Origin: Diphasiastrum complanatum
Lineage: Eukaryota > Streptophyta > Lycopodiopsida > Lycopodiales > Lycopodiaceae
Direction of reading: 5' to 3'
NCBI GenBank assembly: GCA_029204225.1
Contig: CM055098.1
Coordinates: 14,026,533-14,090,532, forward strand
DNA length: 64,000 nucleotides
Positions 63,961 to 64,000 of this stretch are shown in pieces. The translations under genes and the position numbers were made by a program. Position 1 is the stretch's first letter. Every line of letters starts with the position of its first letter. Below the pieces are notes generated by a model. That model was given only the letters and a program-made list of their open reading frames with translations. It was not told the DNA's origin and searched no databases.

Positions 63961-64000
63961 GTAACTATGTGAGCCTACATGGTGTATCCCAAAGAAGGAA

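Overview
This 64 kb window looks like nuclear DNA of a land plant with a large, repeat-rich genome. The grounds are spliced plant-type genes (GT-AG introns with consistent phase), a very long transposon-filled intron, Ty3/gypsy and Ty1/copia LTR retrotransposons at several stages of decay, LINE remnants, and long (CT/GA)n microsatellites. A gymnosperm or another large-genome lineage would fit, but nothing in the sequence fixes the taxon. There is no sign of prokaryotic or organellar DNA.

Layout. 1-7.7 kb holds copia-type LTRs and coding scraps: a minus-strand LTR at 1730-2496 with its internal region, a plus-strand 5' LTR at 4136-4956, and integrase and RNase H tails at 6.5 and 7.6 kb. 7.8-9.9 kb holds a broken nine-exon gene that resembles a ParB-like domain followed by a DNA-methylase-like domain. 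11.7-11.9 kb holds a single exon of a dehydroquinate dehydratase/shikimate dehydrogenase gene. 14.0-34.0 kb is one apparently intact JmjC-domain gene of the JMJD7/JMJ32 type. Its four exons span about 20 kb; intron 2 (4.3 kb) and intron 3 (14.0 kb) contain gypsy, copia and LINE fragments. 34.2-38.7 kb carries LINE remnants in both orientations. 42.4-42.9 kb is a five-unit tandem array of a tRNA-like (SINE-like) sequence. 43.7-45.6 kb is an intact five-exon GDSL esterase/lipase gene.

46.8-53.8 kb is a structurally complete but dead Ty3/gypsy chromovirus, with both LTRs, a 5-bp target duplication, PBS, PPT and all domains. A much older inverted fragment of the same family follows at 54.2-55.2 kb. 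55.5-64 kb is a nested structure: a plus-strand gypsy element is split inside its reverse transcriptase by a minus-strand element (56056-61620) of a related family.

Only two genes, the JmjC oxygenase and the GDSL enzyme, look able to encode full-length proteins. Nothing suggests that they act in one pathway. The most notable observations are the ParB/methylase-like pseudogene, the JmjC gene's exon scatter, CCAAT motifs at about 32-bp steps in two related LTRs, the tRNA-like tandem array, and a (CT)n-tailed LINE 3' end with a conserved hairpin present in two copies.
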